Positions 22,086 through 34,263 are shown, counted from the stretch's first letter. The stretch is 64,000 nt of DNA from Coleophoma eucalyptorum (GCA_026120035.1 JALRME010000006.1:1522024-1586023); one strand, 5' to 3'. Notes: a model not told the origin generated them from the letters alone. Translations and numbers: made by a program.

Positions 22086-23261
22086 ATGGCTCCAGACAAC
22101 GGCTCTCATCGCAAAATCCGCCTCAATCGCATCTCCCACGTGCATTATACGCATTCCAGCATCACTGCGCAGAGTGAATTTTTAATAGACTTTGGCTTTA
22201 TCCCGTGCGCAGGCGCCTCCAGCTCCGACAAGATTTACTATCGTGGCTACGGTGAAGATCCATGGGTCTATTGTCTAACTCTCGGCGCCGAAGATAAATT
22301 CGGCGGTGCTGGATTCGTCGTCGAATCTCTCGAAGACCTGGAATATGCTGCGGAGACATTGCCGGGTGCGAGCAAGATTTATGAATTGACAGATGCGCCG
22401 GGGGGTGGAAAATGTGTGACATTCCATGATCCGGTGGATGGATGGCCGATGCATCTGGTTTGGGGCCAGAAGAGTGTTGAGTTAAAAGACGGCCCGGAGT
22501 TCCCGGTGATGGAGTATAATCTGGTATGCTACGTATTCATCGGATCGGTCGAGTCCTATGCTGAAAGGTAGAATAGCCAAAAGAGAAGCCCAGACCTGCG
22601 AATAAATTTCAACGGCTGCAGAAGCGTAAGTCCAGAGGACCTTTCCACGCGATCTCTTAGAGTCGGGAATGAAGACACTGACCGGTATGGATCAGGCCCG
22701 GCACCGGTCCACAAACTTGGCCACTACGGCATGGTCGTGACTGACTTTGCCAAAACATTCGAGTTTTACACAACACGCTTTAATTTGATTCACTCGGACC
22801 TTCTGCACAACCCCGAAGGCAAGAATATCACGGTGTTCAACCGTCTAGATCGAGGTCCCAACGTTCTTGTTGACCGTATATGCTCCTCTCGATAACTCTC
22901 GTACAAAAGAAGGCTGACACAAGTAGATCATACATTTTTTTTCTTCGAGGGGCCTGTTTCCCATGTCCATCACTCATCTTTCGAAACCCACGACTTTGAT
23001 ACCCAGGTCTTGGGCCACGATTGGCTGCGTCACAAGGGATATGAGATCTGCTGGGGCGTCGGTCGACATATCATTGGGAGTCAAATTTTTGACTACTGGT
23101 TTGATACGAGTAAAGCAGATACGAGTAAAGCAAAGTTTATTCTCGAGCATTATGTGGATGGAGACTTGATGGACAATAAGAAGGAGACAAATGTAGGCCT
23201 GGCGAGCTTTGATGAACTGTCAATTTGGGGTCCGGATTTACCTGCGAGCTTTCTGACTTGA
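22086..23261 (+). CDS. VOC-superfamily extradiol dioxygenase-like protein
   Basis: Four exons (22086-22523, 22577-22625, 22696-22875, 22927-23261) give 333 residues with no interruption. There are two VOC modules. The first begins RLNRISHVHYTHSS; the second begins VHKLGHYGMVVTDFAKTFEFY and continues VDHHTFFFFEG, HVHHSSFETHDFDTQVLGHDWL and FILEHYVDGD. His in GHYG, His in HHSSFE and Glu in ILEHY are the expected iron ligands of type I extradiol dioxygenases, which cleave catechol-like rings. The exon joins restore the family block LPKEKPRPANKFQR. A perfect 15-bp in-frame duplication (23103-23132) doubles DTSKA before FILEHY. It is divergent to the broken monooxygenase and convergent with a Zn2Cys6 factor. 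Substrate unknown. Confidence 0.88.
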
Positions 23262-23390
23262 GCGGAAGGAGTTTACCCCAGAGAATCATGACATCTTTCC
23301 ACAGACAGATAGCAGAACTTAGCAAAAAATCACAAACCCTTGTTGCAATCAACCAACGCCGTGATATCCATCCATACTGGGAGGCAGAAA

Positions 23391-26378
23391 CTAGAACGCA
23401 CCAGCCCCACTAAGCAACTCATCGATATAACTTGGCAGTTGCGTATTCCACCCATTTATATGCATCCCAAACGCCAGACCTTGCATTGAATCAAACGCAC
23501 TATTTTCTATATTCCCACCGCTTTCGTCACCAAAGTCCATATGTTCTGGGGGTGATGTTATCTCCGGTTGCCCTTGTCGCTGTAGCAATAAGTTCCTGTC
23601 CACCGTCGGTGGAAGATGCATGAAACCAAGTGATGTGAGAGCAGGTGAAAGGGGTTCGAGGTAGACAGGCGGCTGTTGAACGCCGTATTGTTGGTTTTGC
23701 TGCAGTGTTTCGTGTCCTTGGGTTTGCGGGAGCTGATCCTGGCTGCGCCGAGCGAATAAATCGTTTATAACGTCGTTGCCGGATGGAGAAATATTGATGG
23801 AAAATTGATTCTGTGAGGCCAGGCTGCTGAATCGGCGAGTATTATTAGATATAGGTGATGGAGACCGAATACCTAATCCTGTATCTGTCAGTAACTTCTC
23901 GTGAAATCTCCTGTCAAAGCGTAAAAGATCCTACCATTTGCACCATGAACCTCACTGTTCCTCTCCATACTTGCTGCAATCCTGTTGTCATCCTTTTCCA
24001 TCCTATTTGTCCACATATTTGCCTTCGTATGCTGCCCATTTTCTACTTTCTTCGTCCTCGAGATCCTAAAGTGCTCGAGCTGACCCTCCAAGGTCTCTAG
24101 ATTCTGCTGCATCGCCGTCTCAATACCCCAAAAGCTCACACACTTCTTATACGTCATATTTAGTATTTCAAATTTGCTCTTTACCAGACTTCTATTCGTT
24201 CCCGGCGGACCAAACTCCTTGCGCACCAATTGGACTGCAGATGCCAACCAGATAGTTGATGCGAGGAAAGCGTTGATGTGCTGATAATGATCGTCTCTAC
24301 TGCGGTGTACTATTCGGAGAATCTCGTCCGCGGCTTCAAAGTACTGGTGCATTGCTAGATTCTCCCCCATAGAAGACATGTGAGTGGTAGAGTTCGATAC
24401 AGAGGGTGTTGATGGATGCTGATGCGATGACAAGCGTTTCTCACCGGGGTAAGTAGGTGGACGCGAGGCGCGAGCAGATTCTGCAAACATATCGTAATGG
24501 TGAACCATAAGCTTTGCGAGCTGGGTCATCACGTGTATATTGTAGAGGCCGCAGTGGTGCTGACGCAAAGAAGATGTCTGACCCGGTTGACGAGCGTCGA
24601 ATCCAAGATATTGATTCCTATATTTGAGCTTTGGAGGGAGAGCCATGCTAAAGCAGCGAACCGAATTAGAAAGAGTTTCGAGTTTTTCATGAGCCTCTTC
24701 AGCTAACGCTATATCTTGTTTCTGTTCCTTGCTCGACTTGGATGACTGACGCCGTTCGTTGGGCAAGGCTAGATTAGGGATGCCACGTGGACTTGATATA
24801 GACTGTGCTTCTTTCATCATAGAGTTGATCACGATGAACCAGGCCTTTGGTGATTGGTTTTCTATTTCTTGGAGTGCTTTCCACCGCCGGATGAGATCTT
24901 GCTCCAGGAAGCAGCTGGCACACGGTTTATTTTGGAACCAATACTCGTCTTCACTGGGAAGCAACGTTTCGATTTGTGACCAGTTGATTGCTGTCGGACA
25001 GCGACGAATGGTACTGGCGAATACATCCATTTCCCAGATGGCCCACCAGACACGGCGCTTCTCTTCGTGCTCGCACCAGGTCTTAGCATCTGGCATTTCT
25101 TGTGTGTGGATAGCGTCAACTAGATGCAGATTGAGTTCATATGCAACTCTTACACAGGTGCCAAGAGACCTCCACGCCTTTCCTCGGACACCTTCCGTCA
25201 ATTGCCCATGTGCCAGCAGGACGAGAGCTTGAAGAACGCACAGTGATGGTGCATCATTGCCACATTCTTTGAGCGCCTCATCAATGAAATTCGAAGCAAG
25301 GTCCAGGAAATAAGCAGAGGAATGATTCACACCCGAAGATACATCTAAATTGAAGTCCTGGCCATCGCAGTTGTCTGGGGTGCAGAATCTGGCCGAGAAT
25401 GCCAGGATGGAGGCTATAAGAGCAAGTACCTGGGTTGTAGAGCCTATACTTTGCACTTTCTCCTCAAAGGTCGGCTCGTGGAAAATATTAATCGCAGTCA
25501 TATTTTCGAAATATATCTTGATCCTAAATCACGATCAGAAATCCATCCATGTCTTATTCACGTCAAGCCAGGCGTACATCCTTTCCAACGCATCCGGCGT
25601 CACCATCAGAGACTGTGCAGTACGGGAAAGCACCACAGATCTGCCGTATCCTAAGCCACTGGTCGACGAACTTGGTGAGTTGGTTTTCTCGGAAGTCGAA
25701 ACCTCGTGCGCCGGGTGCAAAATGAACGACAAGCTGTGAATATTTATGGAATCATGGCACACTCTGCCCTCGCCTTCGCAATCTTTGCCCAAAGACGTTC
25801 GTTCCCGAGTGTTTTCCACAAAGATAGTGTCGGGAGACTCTGCATCATCTCTCCGCGATGGATTAATGGATGTTCGTGGTGCTGCCGGGGCCGGATCATC
25901 TTGGATCGAAGGTGTATCCGATGGCGATTGCGCCCGCGCATCGTCGTTTATACTGTCCGCTCGCCGTCGCTTGCGATTCCGGTGGGTAGAACCTGCGATC
26001 TGTGTCAACGGGCTCCCGCAAATGATAGCACTTGCATCCGAGCATACCTATCTTGGGGCCCGGTTTCAATATCCGCGAAGGATATTTACAAACCTGTGAA
26101 GTCCGCTGGCAGACCATGCAGTGGGGCAGTTCACGCCCACTGCCGCGCAACCGTTAGCTCTCTGCGCGTTCCGAAAATTGGTGATTTTAGAGCTTCCACC
26201 GGTTAACTCACCATCGTACCTTGCGCCTAGAGCAAAGGGTTTCGGTCAGTAAAACAAACAAACAGAGACAGCTATATAGGAACCGAACACACCTCCGACA
26301 TGCCTGACAAGCGATCTCCGACTTCCGAGTTTCTTCCTCCCTGGAGCTATCGCCATCAAATGGCCAGATATCTGGCAT
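23391..26378 (-). CDS. Zn2Cys6 transcription factor with Fungal_trans domain
   Basis: Six exons (26293-26378, 26212-26226, 26140 boundary to 26048, 25578-25992, 23935-25523, 23391-23884) give about 896 residues in frame. The zinc cluster is split by two introns, one flanking a 15-nt micro-exon: CQACRRRKVRC then GRELPHCMVC and QRTSQVC, spacing x2-x6-x6-x2-x6. An intron at 25524-25577 joins ALERM to IKIYFENMTAINIFHEP, the start of the Fungal_trans domain, which includes RGKAWRSLGTCVRVAYELNLH and EEKRRVWWAIWEMDVF. The C-terminus is Gln/Pro-rich with an acidic end (DELLSGAGAF). The start at 26376-26378 is the conservative choice; an upstream start near 26623 is possible. Probable regulator of the neighbouring monooxygenase/VOC pair. 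Confidence 0.85.
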
Positions 26379-26507
26379 CTGTGGGCGTGGTAGCCCCGGA
26401 GAGGCTATAGTTGGCGTCTATGACCGCAGCGCCAGGAAGTAATTTCCTTGCCTGTGATGTTGGCGACTGCGACGAGAATTTGTGAGGGTCCAGTTCGAAA
26501 GATCGAG

Positions 26508-26601
26508 GTTGACGTTGAGATTGAGGTTGGAGATTGAGGCTGAGGTTGGAGATTGAGGCTGAGGTTAAGATTGAGGTTGAGGTTGAAATCGAGGTCGAGC
26601 T
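26508..26601. repeat. Minisatellite of GAGATTGAGG(C/T)TGAGGTTG-like units
   Basis: Short purine-rich units built on TTGAGGTTGAGATTGAGG repeat several times with small changes. On the minus strand they would encode alternating Leu-Asn then Gln-Pro, just upstream of the transcription-factor start. It may be leader sequence or a variable N-terminal extension. Confidence 0.7.
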
Positions 26602-28356
26602 CAGGTATTTGCGGGGACCCCATTACATCTTAGTGCCGAATTGTGGGGAGCAAGAGCGGGGAGAGCGGGGCAGGGTGGTGGATCGTCGGGTACTTCTTCC
26701 GTGCTTCTCCCGGTAAAATCAAATAAATAGGAGCATTGCCGGGACCTGTACCTAGCTAAGGGATGTCGTTCCTATGCTTACTAGCTAGGATTGGGGTTAG
26801 ATTTCTTTTGCAGCCGAGCATCACATGAAAGCCGACGGTGATATGTAAGGTTCCAATGTGCAATGCGTAGTGTGTAATTGTGCCATTGTGCCATTGCGCA
26901 ATTCATTCACATCTAATATGTAGTCACTCATGCCTAATATCAATGTTTCACGTGCAATAACTGAGTTAATATGTAATAATTTTCATCGTACAATAAATTG
27001 TGCAATTAATTGCAATGTCCAAAAGTGTAATAATGTCCAAACAATCATTAGCTCCACATGGGCTATCCCAAGCAAAATATTATCCTAGCTTGTTGAGGTT
27101 AGTGGCCGAGATTATGGGGTAAATACCTCCCACGTGCTGATGATGACTACTAGTACCGACCAATTTCGGAGCATCTTCATGACCCCGGACTCAACGTGTA
27201 CGGAGTAACCTTACGCGAGCCTTCCGTGATCCGTGATCCGAGGCTATTCAACAATGGCGGGTCAAGAGTAACCGATCCTATACGGGGATGGCTTTATTTT
27301 CGCACCTGTTACCCGGCATCCCGATACACTCGGTACACTAGGAACATCGGGACCATCAGGTACACCAGACTGGGTACCGGAGCTGTGCTGATTGACTATA
27401 AGCACGCACTACAAACTAATTAATCTGCGCCAAAGAATCGCTATAGCGAGAGCATACTGTACGCCAGGTTAGCGAAAGTGCTAGGCGAGTGAGGTCTTGC
27501 ACGGAGCTGACTTTGCCTCTGGAGCTAATACACTACTATCGTCATCCACAAGACCACCATCTCTTTGGAACACGATGGCGGTGATGGCGTCTATGCTTGG
27601 AAGATATATATTAGCATAACCGTCTTCTACGTCGATCAGAGTAAAGAAAAGGGGCCATTGGGAAACGGTGAAAGAGAGGAATGGCTCACCAGCACTTTCG
27701 ACGGCTTTTGAGCGTGGTTGAGAAATGCTTCGTCAGAAGTGAATACGTCGTATATTTGGGCGAGTGCTGACGGCAGCATGTTTTGGCTCGACTAGGGAGG
27801 ACAAGAGTCTTTGAGGGGCCCGCTTTGGGGTTTGATATTTCTTTGATGTCGGATGCGATTAGCACGTGACAAGCCATGGCCACTTCGCCGTGTCCGATCG
27901 CGCTGATGGTGCTCATAATCACCCCAATCAATAGAGCTGATCTTTCGGACGAAAGAAAAAGTTTAATGAACAAGCAACGCAACAACTCGAGTTCAGTTTG
28001 AGGTTCTGACCGCGAAGCCGTTGGACATGCTAACCATGAGGGGGCGGATTCATCACGAGTAATAAACTTAGTTTAAGTAGTTTAAGTAGTTTAAAGTCCT
28101 TATTAGACCTGATCCGTTGAAAACTCCAACAAGGATACTGTCGGTTCATTTGCATGGCGGGACAATAGATGTTTGGGGTTGAGAAATGGATTGTGCGAAG
28201 ATCCTCCGACGACAAACCTGGAGACGCGGGGACGCGGTGATGTGGGGGCAAGCTATACTTGTTAACAACCCAAAGGTATCATCATGTCGAGAAGACACAA
28301 TCTCGAATCCACTCTACTACTCTTCTTCTTCTTCTCTTTTTCCACTTGAAATTAAG
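26602..28356. other. Intergenic, 1.7 kb
   Basis: AT-rich with short simple repeats of TGTGCAAT/GTGCCATTG type near 26855-26905. A minus-strand frame near 27690-27790 (MLPSALAQIYDVFTSDEAFL...) looks coding-like and ends at a possible GTGAGC donor, but I cannot identify it. No other gene is evident. The last 300 bases are the SDR promoter with a CTTCTTCTTCTT tract. Confidence 0.4.
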
Positions 28357-29491
28357 ATGGCATTCAATCTTTCCGGGTACGTCTTTAACTTTGTAAAGCA
28401 ATCTCCACATACCAGACGGCAATGTTAACCATCTTGGTAGAGTTGCTCTTATTACTGGTGCCGGTGGTGGTTTAGGTCGAGCCGTGGCTCTCCAGTTTGC
28501 ACGTGATGGCGTCACGAGACTTGCCGGCCTCGATATATCTTCCAAAGCCCTTGACGGGACAGCCGAAGAGCTATCGAAAGAATTTCCTGATGCGGAATTT
28601 CTCAAGCTCATAGTCGACCTGACCAAAGAAGCCGAAGTACAAAAGGCTTTTTCTCAGACGGTGGAGAGATTTGGCAGGATCGATTATGCAGTCAATAATG
28701 CGGCTGTTTCGCAGAGACTGGCGCTGACAAGCGATACAACAATGGAGGAATTCGATAGGGTGATGTCGATAAATTTGAGAGCATATTTTATTTGCGAAAA
28801 GCATGAGCTGAGACAGATGGAAAAGCAAGAGGTGTTGATTCCAAAAAATCCTTCTCCGTGAGTTCTCCATGAAGAGAGTCAAGGAAAAAGCTTGCTTATA
28901 GTTTTACCAGCTCTAGACCAACTTCGAGGGGAGCGATTGTCAATGTGGATTCAACCCTGGGATTACTGGTTATGCCCAATCTTTCACTTTACACTATCTC
29001 CAAACATGGTCTGTTCAATCTGCAGTTGCTGAATATGGAATTCAACTAACCCAGAAAGCTGTACTGGGACTCACTCGCACCGATGCTCTTGATTATGCAA
29101 GGAAGAATATACGTGTCAATGCAGTGTGTCCTGGGTACGCTTGATTTATAATTATTCGTGAAGATTCAATGTTAATGTAACTCTACAGATTCATCGAGAC
29201 GCCGCTACTAACCGACTCTATCAGAAAAACTGTAAGCTACGAGAAAGAACAATTTAAAAAAGAATTCTTCTCATGAGCTAACTATATTCAGCTTGCGAAG
29301 AACATTGAAAAGACTGCTCAAGGTCGTTTGGCCAACACTCAGGAAATCGCCGATAGCATAGTGTTTTTAGCAAGTGATAGAGCAAGTCATATTACTGGAG
29401 TAGCTCTGCCGGTGAGATCCTGCGGAATATATCTTCTATCTCGGAGAAGCTCATTATATTTTAGGTTGACGGAGGATATTCCTTGCACTAG
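28357..29491 (+). CDS. Short-chain dehydrogenase/reductase (SDR), classical type
   Basis: After the first intron the frame reads [23 protein letters not shown] (TGxxxGxG cofactor motif), later [10 protein letters not shown], then [12 protein letters not shown] with the catalytic Ser, LYTISKHAVLGL with Tyr-x3-Lys, [14 protein letters not shown] and [15 protein letters not shown] at the end. Introns are visible at 28858-28910, about 29009-29060, 29140-29190, 29235-29292 and 29412-29464. The link from ATG 28357 through the first intron (about 28378-28418) is one base out of phase with any GT donor, so the N-terminus is uncertain: an extra G in GGGTACGT or a different start. Otherwise intact. It oxidises or reduces an alcohol/ketone; next to a sugar transporter and a ketosteroid-dehydrogenase-like flavoprotein. 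Confidence 0.8.
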
Positions 29492-30257
29492 ATAGACCTT
29501 GAAAAATTGAATAGTCACTTGATTAATGGTTTCAGCCATGCTTGAATACTTCGTGTCTGTGAATAAAGCCTCGGAGGTCTGCTGATCGAAAAGTGATAGT
29601 CAAGTCTAAGCTGCCAAAATTTATAGTCAAGCTTTGCAGGCTAAATTATCCCATATAGAAAAATTGAGTTATCTTAGCATTTCCCCAGATTTCCAAACAT
29701 TGACCCGAGTCTCTAGTCATCCTCCAAGTAATTGTGGCTGGCCGGTCTAGGGGTAACATCGCTATCGCCTAGATATAGCTAGTCGGTGTAACTCCAATCG
29801 CTGATTGAGCAAAGACTGGCTAGTCTTATTTAAAGCCGCCAGGGTAAACCGAGCGGGCGGGAACAACTTTGCCGTATGAATCGTGCACGTAAGAGTCCCG
29901 GCCATCAACAATCTCATCGAAAACCGCAAAATTAGTCCGAGATGTGGCGCAGAGAGTGTCCTAGCCTATAATCTAAGTTAAACATTGTAGTGGAGTCATT
30001 GGCCTAGCAATGCTTCTACCCCAGACCCCAATCTGCGGTAGTGGAGCTGCAATACGCGACAAACACGGGGGAAGGCCTGCAGCCACATGTAACCGGTGGA
30101 TGTTAATATAAGTTTGCAATCCTTCTACGTTACACCCCTCAAATATTTCTCCTCTTTCTGTAGATCTACCTCCTTTAACTTTATTGGAACCATAATTACT
30201 ATTCTATCTTGAAAGAGTACCTTCCCCAGAATTACACATATCTGAAGATAGGGCATC
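29492..30257. other. Intergenic between SDR and sugar transporter
   Basis: Contains an 11-bp imperfect inverted repeat (CTGGCCGGTCT at about 29741, AGACTGGCTAG at about 29813) enclosing roughly 60 bases. Nothing else recognised; the last 200 bases are a pyrimidine-rich promoter. Confidence 0.4.
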
Positions 30258-32018
30258 ATGGGCAAATCCTACAACTGGGTTTGTGCCGCCATTGCTGGCT
30301 CCGGCAGCATGCTTTACGGTTATGATGCTGCTATTATCGCTTCAACGTAAGCTAGAGAAGAGGACTTATGTATTTGAGTATTCCTACTGACCAGCACAGC
30401 TTTGGGCAGGCAGGATTCATAAACTACTTCACACCAACAAATACAGTACTTGGGTATGTAGCAAATATCACCTCGACCGTTCAATCCAGTAACCTTTGTG
30501 TGTAGTGCTATTGTATCCAGCTACTATGGCGGTATCATTATGGGTCTGCTCTTCGTCAGTCTTCTTGCGGATCGTTTTGGTCGTAGGAGAACTATTCAAC
30601 TTGGAGGCTGCGTTGGTCTCATCGGGGCGATCCTGCAGACTGCTTCCATGAATATAGCAACCTTTTTTGTCGGCAGAGTCATTGCGGGCATGGCATCGGC
30701 AATTATGCTGACTATTGTGAATGTGTACCAATCTGAGATTGCGCCTCCCAGTTTGCGCGGAAGAATGGTTTCTTTCCAGATTGTCACGCTTACCTCAGCC
30801 GGCGGGCTCGCGAGCTGGGTGGGCTATGCTTGCAATTACTCCAATAATGCTGCTTTCTCGTGGTTTGTTATATCATTGACGCGCTGTTACGGATTCTCTG
30901 ACAATCGATATCTAGGCGCTTTCCAATCGGCCTCCAGTGCCTGCCCGCCATTGGCCTAATTCTTGGATGCTTTTATATACCCTTCTCACCTCGTTGGCGT
31001 ATGTGGTTTGTTTCCCCCATTTGATAGGAGTTTGGCTAAGGTCTAGGAAGTTATATCTAAAGGACGGCACGAAGAAGCAAAAACTGTCTTGCAGCGTTTG
31101 CATGACGACCATGACGACTCTCTCTTCTGGGAAAAGGAGTATCTTCAGATCGCAGCTCAGGCAGCCGCAGAGACGGAGGAGAAAACTACAAGTTCCTGGA
31201 CACATATGTTTACCAACAAGAGAGAGTTGCGTCGCCTTTTGACTGCCGTGGTAGCATTAACCTGTGTCCAGACGAATGGGGCGCAAACAATCCAGGCTTA
31301 TCAAGTAAGTCCTAACGCTAAACCAACTAAGTTACATTCTGATCTAATGGCAGTCTACACTTTATACTGGTCTCGGATTCTCGGCGCGCAATACTTTGTT
31401 GATGGCTGGGGTATTCCAAATCTGTCTTGTTATTGGAGGAATTGTGAATCTCGTTCTCATTGATCGCATTGGCCGAAGAATCCTGTTCCTATCGGGGCTC
31501 CTTCTGCTCTCCATCTGCTTGGGGATGTTTGCCGGATTTTCGGCTAAATTTCAGGAGACTGCCGAGAACAGTAAGTTACTCTCTCCTGGAGACTATAATT
31601 TGTGAAGCTAACGAAAGCAGGTTGGGGAAAGGCCGCTGTATCAATGGTCATGATCTTCATTTTCTTCTTTGGCTGTACCTTCAACGCTTCTCCTTATGCC
31701 TACGCTGCCGAGGTGCTTCCCACAAAAGTCCGCGCTAACGGCATGGCTGTTGCGCTTTTTAGTGCCAATGGTTTGACTGTCATGTTTACACAAACTGCAC
31801 CACTTGCGTTGGCGGCGATTAAATGGAAATTTAGCTTCATTTTTGTGGGATGCAATCTTTTTTTCTTTCCCATTATCTACATGTATTTCCCGGAGACTAT
31901 GAGGTTGACTTTAGAAGAAGTCAATCGAGTTTTCGGTGACAAAGTCGCGATGGAGATGAGTACGATTACAGATGATGATGCAGAGAAGGAGGTTGCCATC
32001 TTCGTACATTCAAAATAG
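30258..32018 (+). CDS. MFS sugar transporter (hexose/lactose permease-like)
   Basis: A multi-exon gene with no damage. Exon 1 gives MGKSYNWVCAAIAGSGSMLYGYDAAII. Introns at 30347-30399 and 30454-30505 lead to VSLLADRFGRRRTIQ (the sugar-porter D-R-x-G-R-R signature). Further introns are near 30860, 30985, 31301 and 31571; the join SPRWLISKGRHEEAKTVLQRLH restores the PESPRWL-like block. Later parts include NLVLIDRIGRR and YAAEVLPTKVRANG, and the end is FPETMRLTLEEVNRVF. Twelve membrane segments are expected at the plasma membrane. Position between an SDR and a steroid-dehydrogenase-like flavoprotein suggests it may import the cluster substrate, but sugar-porter homologs also carry other polyols and glycosides. 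Confidence 0.88.
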
Positions 32019-32529
32019 ATCATGTAAGAAACAAATTGGTATGGAAATGAGGCTCAAATTGCAAGCCATAGGGGTAGAGCTGGTATAAAATTTACAGCAA
32101 ACAAGTAGAATGAATTTAAGTTGGCTACGCTATATCAGATGTTTGAAATGCTTACGTTCAGAGACTAGATCCATCGTTCAATTGCAAAGGTCACTGGATC
32201 ACCATAGAAACAGACTTATTGATACCATATATTGTACCGGGGCATGATAATATGTTTTAGGCTGTTGTTGAGTAGCTATTACTGGCTAATATCTGACTCT
32301 TTGAGGATATAGCAAAGTAAGAATTAAAGGATTAGGATATAGTGAAAGCAATCCGAAGGACTTTTACCTATAGGGTACTTCTTATATCATAGTAAATTAT
32401 ATAGGCCGGCAGGTATCCCTTAAGAAATTGTATCTTTAAGTACATATTTAATTTCACTACACCAAGTGACCCTAAACAAAGACTCTGAAAAATCCACATT
32501 CTGTCGGTATTTGCACTGATGTTCATAGA
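32019..32529. other. Intergenic, convergent 3' ends
   Basis: About 500 AT-rich bases between two convergent genes; expected to contain both poly(A) regions. Nothing else seen. Confidence 0.4.
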
Positions 32530-34263
32530 CTAGGCACTACTATCCACTATATATCGTCCTGCTCGGTACGCAAATGTCATACCTGCACCAATACTCGAGC
32601 CACCACCTGGATATGCCCCTCTCATAACAGAGTTCTGATCACAGCCAACCGCGAACAAGCCCGGAATGGGTTTTGCGTCCTTATCAAGCACTCGCGCATT
32701 CTCGTCGGTTTTCAAACCGAACACAATGCTAACATTTCCCGGATATAAAGGTAATGCATAAAATGGCCCCTGGGAGCACTTTCCAAGATTAGAATTGGGT
32801 TTTACAGAGGCATCTCCATAAAAATTGTCGTATATATTCTTGCCCCGATGAAAGTCAGGATCAATACCCACCTCCGCATTTCTGTTGCATGATGCAATAG
32901 TTTCTTCCAGAGTTCTGGAAGGAACTCCAATTTTGTGAGCAAGTGCTTCAATTGTTGGAGCCTTGATGAGATATCCCTGCTGAAGAAGGCAAAAAATAGG
33001 ATATGGTGCAGGCAATGCCATTCCCATGCCATACTTCCGAAGAAATTTTCGGTCACCTATAAAATAGGCCTTGTCGATCTTATTTTGGTGCATTGTGCGG
33101 ACGAACTCTTGATATGGTTCTGATTCATTTGCGAAGCGACGACCATCTTGTCCAACGATGATTGACCCTGGCTTTGATCGGTCCAAAGCAAAGTGAGGGT
33201 AACGTCGAACCGGACCGTTACGGACTTTCAGCAGTGAAATAGGAGCAAATATAGCATTATCAGGGTTGCGCTGACCGAGGACACCGCCACCTTCAATAGC
33301 CATTCTTATTCCATCGCCAACATTGCCTCTTGGCTGGGCGCACCATTCGTGAGGAACGTACTCCTTAGCCTCTTCAGATCTGCCAAAACCACCGCTTGCA
33401 AGAACTATCCCCTTATTCGCTCCAACACAAATATCGCGGCCGTCCTTCGACACCACAATTCCTATGGCTCCGGATTCTGCTGTAATAAGTCGGACTGCAG
33501 GTGCATTTTTCCACATCGTGACATTTTCTCGAATGCAAGTATGCACAAGTCGCCCTACAAGGGCGTTCCCGTTCGCAAGTGTTGCGCCTTTTCCGTATAT
33601 TAACACATCAAGAGCATACCGCGTGATTTTTCCAATAGAGAAAAGCAAATTTCTGATGTTAGAGAAAGGATTTGACAGCTTTCCCAAGTCTCCAGCATCA
33701 GCTTGCATTGTTCCAAACGCAGAGTAGCCTTGGATAGGATAGCGAATATCTTTAACAAGACTACCAAGTTGCCTGCCATTAAACTCTTCTGTAAGAATTG
33801 TGCGTCCGACTGTCGCCCCTTCTTTAGTAATTTGGTAATCTGGAAGCGGTACTGGCTTGAACTGCACAGCGGTGTTGTCTTCTAGCCAGCGAACCATTTC
33901 TGGGCCAGTTTTGAGGAAGGCTTTGATTCGAACAGGATCATACAATTCACCAAGTACTCTGCGGAGGTAAATGTCGGCCTTTTCATTAGAATCCTTCACT
34001 CTTATGGCTACTTGATGCTTATTGTTTGGAATCCATGCCCCACCTCCGGAGTATGCTGTTGTTCCACCAAAATACTTAGTTTTCTCCAATACTAGTACTC
34101 TTAATCCATGCTTTGCAGTGACGGCTGCTGCTGTGAGACCTGAACAACCAGACCCCACAATGACAACATCAAAGACTTCATCGAATTTTGGAATCTGATA
34201 CAAGAAGTCAGTATATGAAAGTCTCCACGTCGATGGGTTGAAATGCCTTAGATACTGTTGCAA
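32530..34263 (-). CDS. FAD-binding dehydrogenase, 3-ketosteroid-dehydrogenase/fumarate-reductase-like
   Basis: A single-exon 577-residue protein with a complete FAD-binding_2 architecture: FDVVIVGSGCSGLTAAAVTAK at residues 31-51, then EKTKYFGGTTAYSGGGAWIPNN, the middle GIVLASGGFGRSEE, and the C-terminal MRGAYPGGGSSIGAGMTFAYRAGRYI. The GGTTAYSGGGAWIP block is typical of 3-ketosteroid delta-1-dehydrogenases and related flavoproteins. No targeting sequence is evident; the end is DSSA. The length is normal for the family. The gene is flanked by two SDRs, a common arrangement for ring or side-chain oxidation of polycyclic or steroid-like compounds. Exact substrate is not predictable, because the same fold serves fumarate and other ene-type substrates. 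Confidence 0.9.
   Translation of the reverse strand: MQQYLRHFNPSTWRLSYTDFLYQIPKFDEVFDVVIVGSGCSGLTAAAVTAKHGLRVLVLEKTKYFGGTTAYSGGGAWIPNNKHQVAIRVKDSNEKADIYLRRVLGELYDPVRIKAFLKTGPEMVRWLEDNTAVQFKPVPLPDYQITKEGATVGRTILTEEFNGRQLGSLVKDIRYPIQGYSAFGTMQADAGDLGKLSNPFSNIRNLLFSIGKITRYALDVLIYGKGATLANGNALVGRLVHTCIRENVTMWKNAPAVRLITAESGAIGIVVSKDGRDICVGANKGIVLASGGFGRSEEAKEYVPHEWCAQPRGNVGDGIRMAIEGGGVLGQRNPDNAIFAPISLLKVRNGPVRRYPHFALDRSKPGSIIVGQDGRRFANESEPYQEFVRTMHQNKIDKAYFIGDRKFLRKYGMGMALPAPYPIFCLLQQGYLIKAPTIEALAHKIGVPSRTLEETIASCNRNAEVGIDPDFHRGKNIYDNFYGDASVKPNSNLGKCSQGPFYALPLYPGNVSIVFGLKTDENARVLDKDAKPIPGLFAVGCDQNSVMRGAYPGGGSSIGAGMTFAYRAGRYIVDSSA

Noticed and set aside
27686..27985. Minus-strand 99-codon open frame as a gene
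   Set aside because: No recognisable domain; an overlapping frame on the same strand looks more coding-like, and neither has supporting exons.
29735..29830. A tRNA gene (GGTCTAGGGGTAACATCGC resembles a D-arm)
   Set aside because: No GGTTCRANTCC B-box and no four-stem fold can be drawn; only the end inverted repeat remains.
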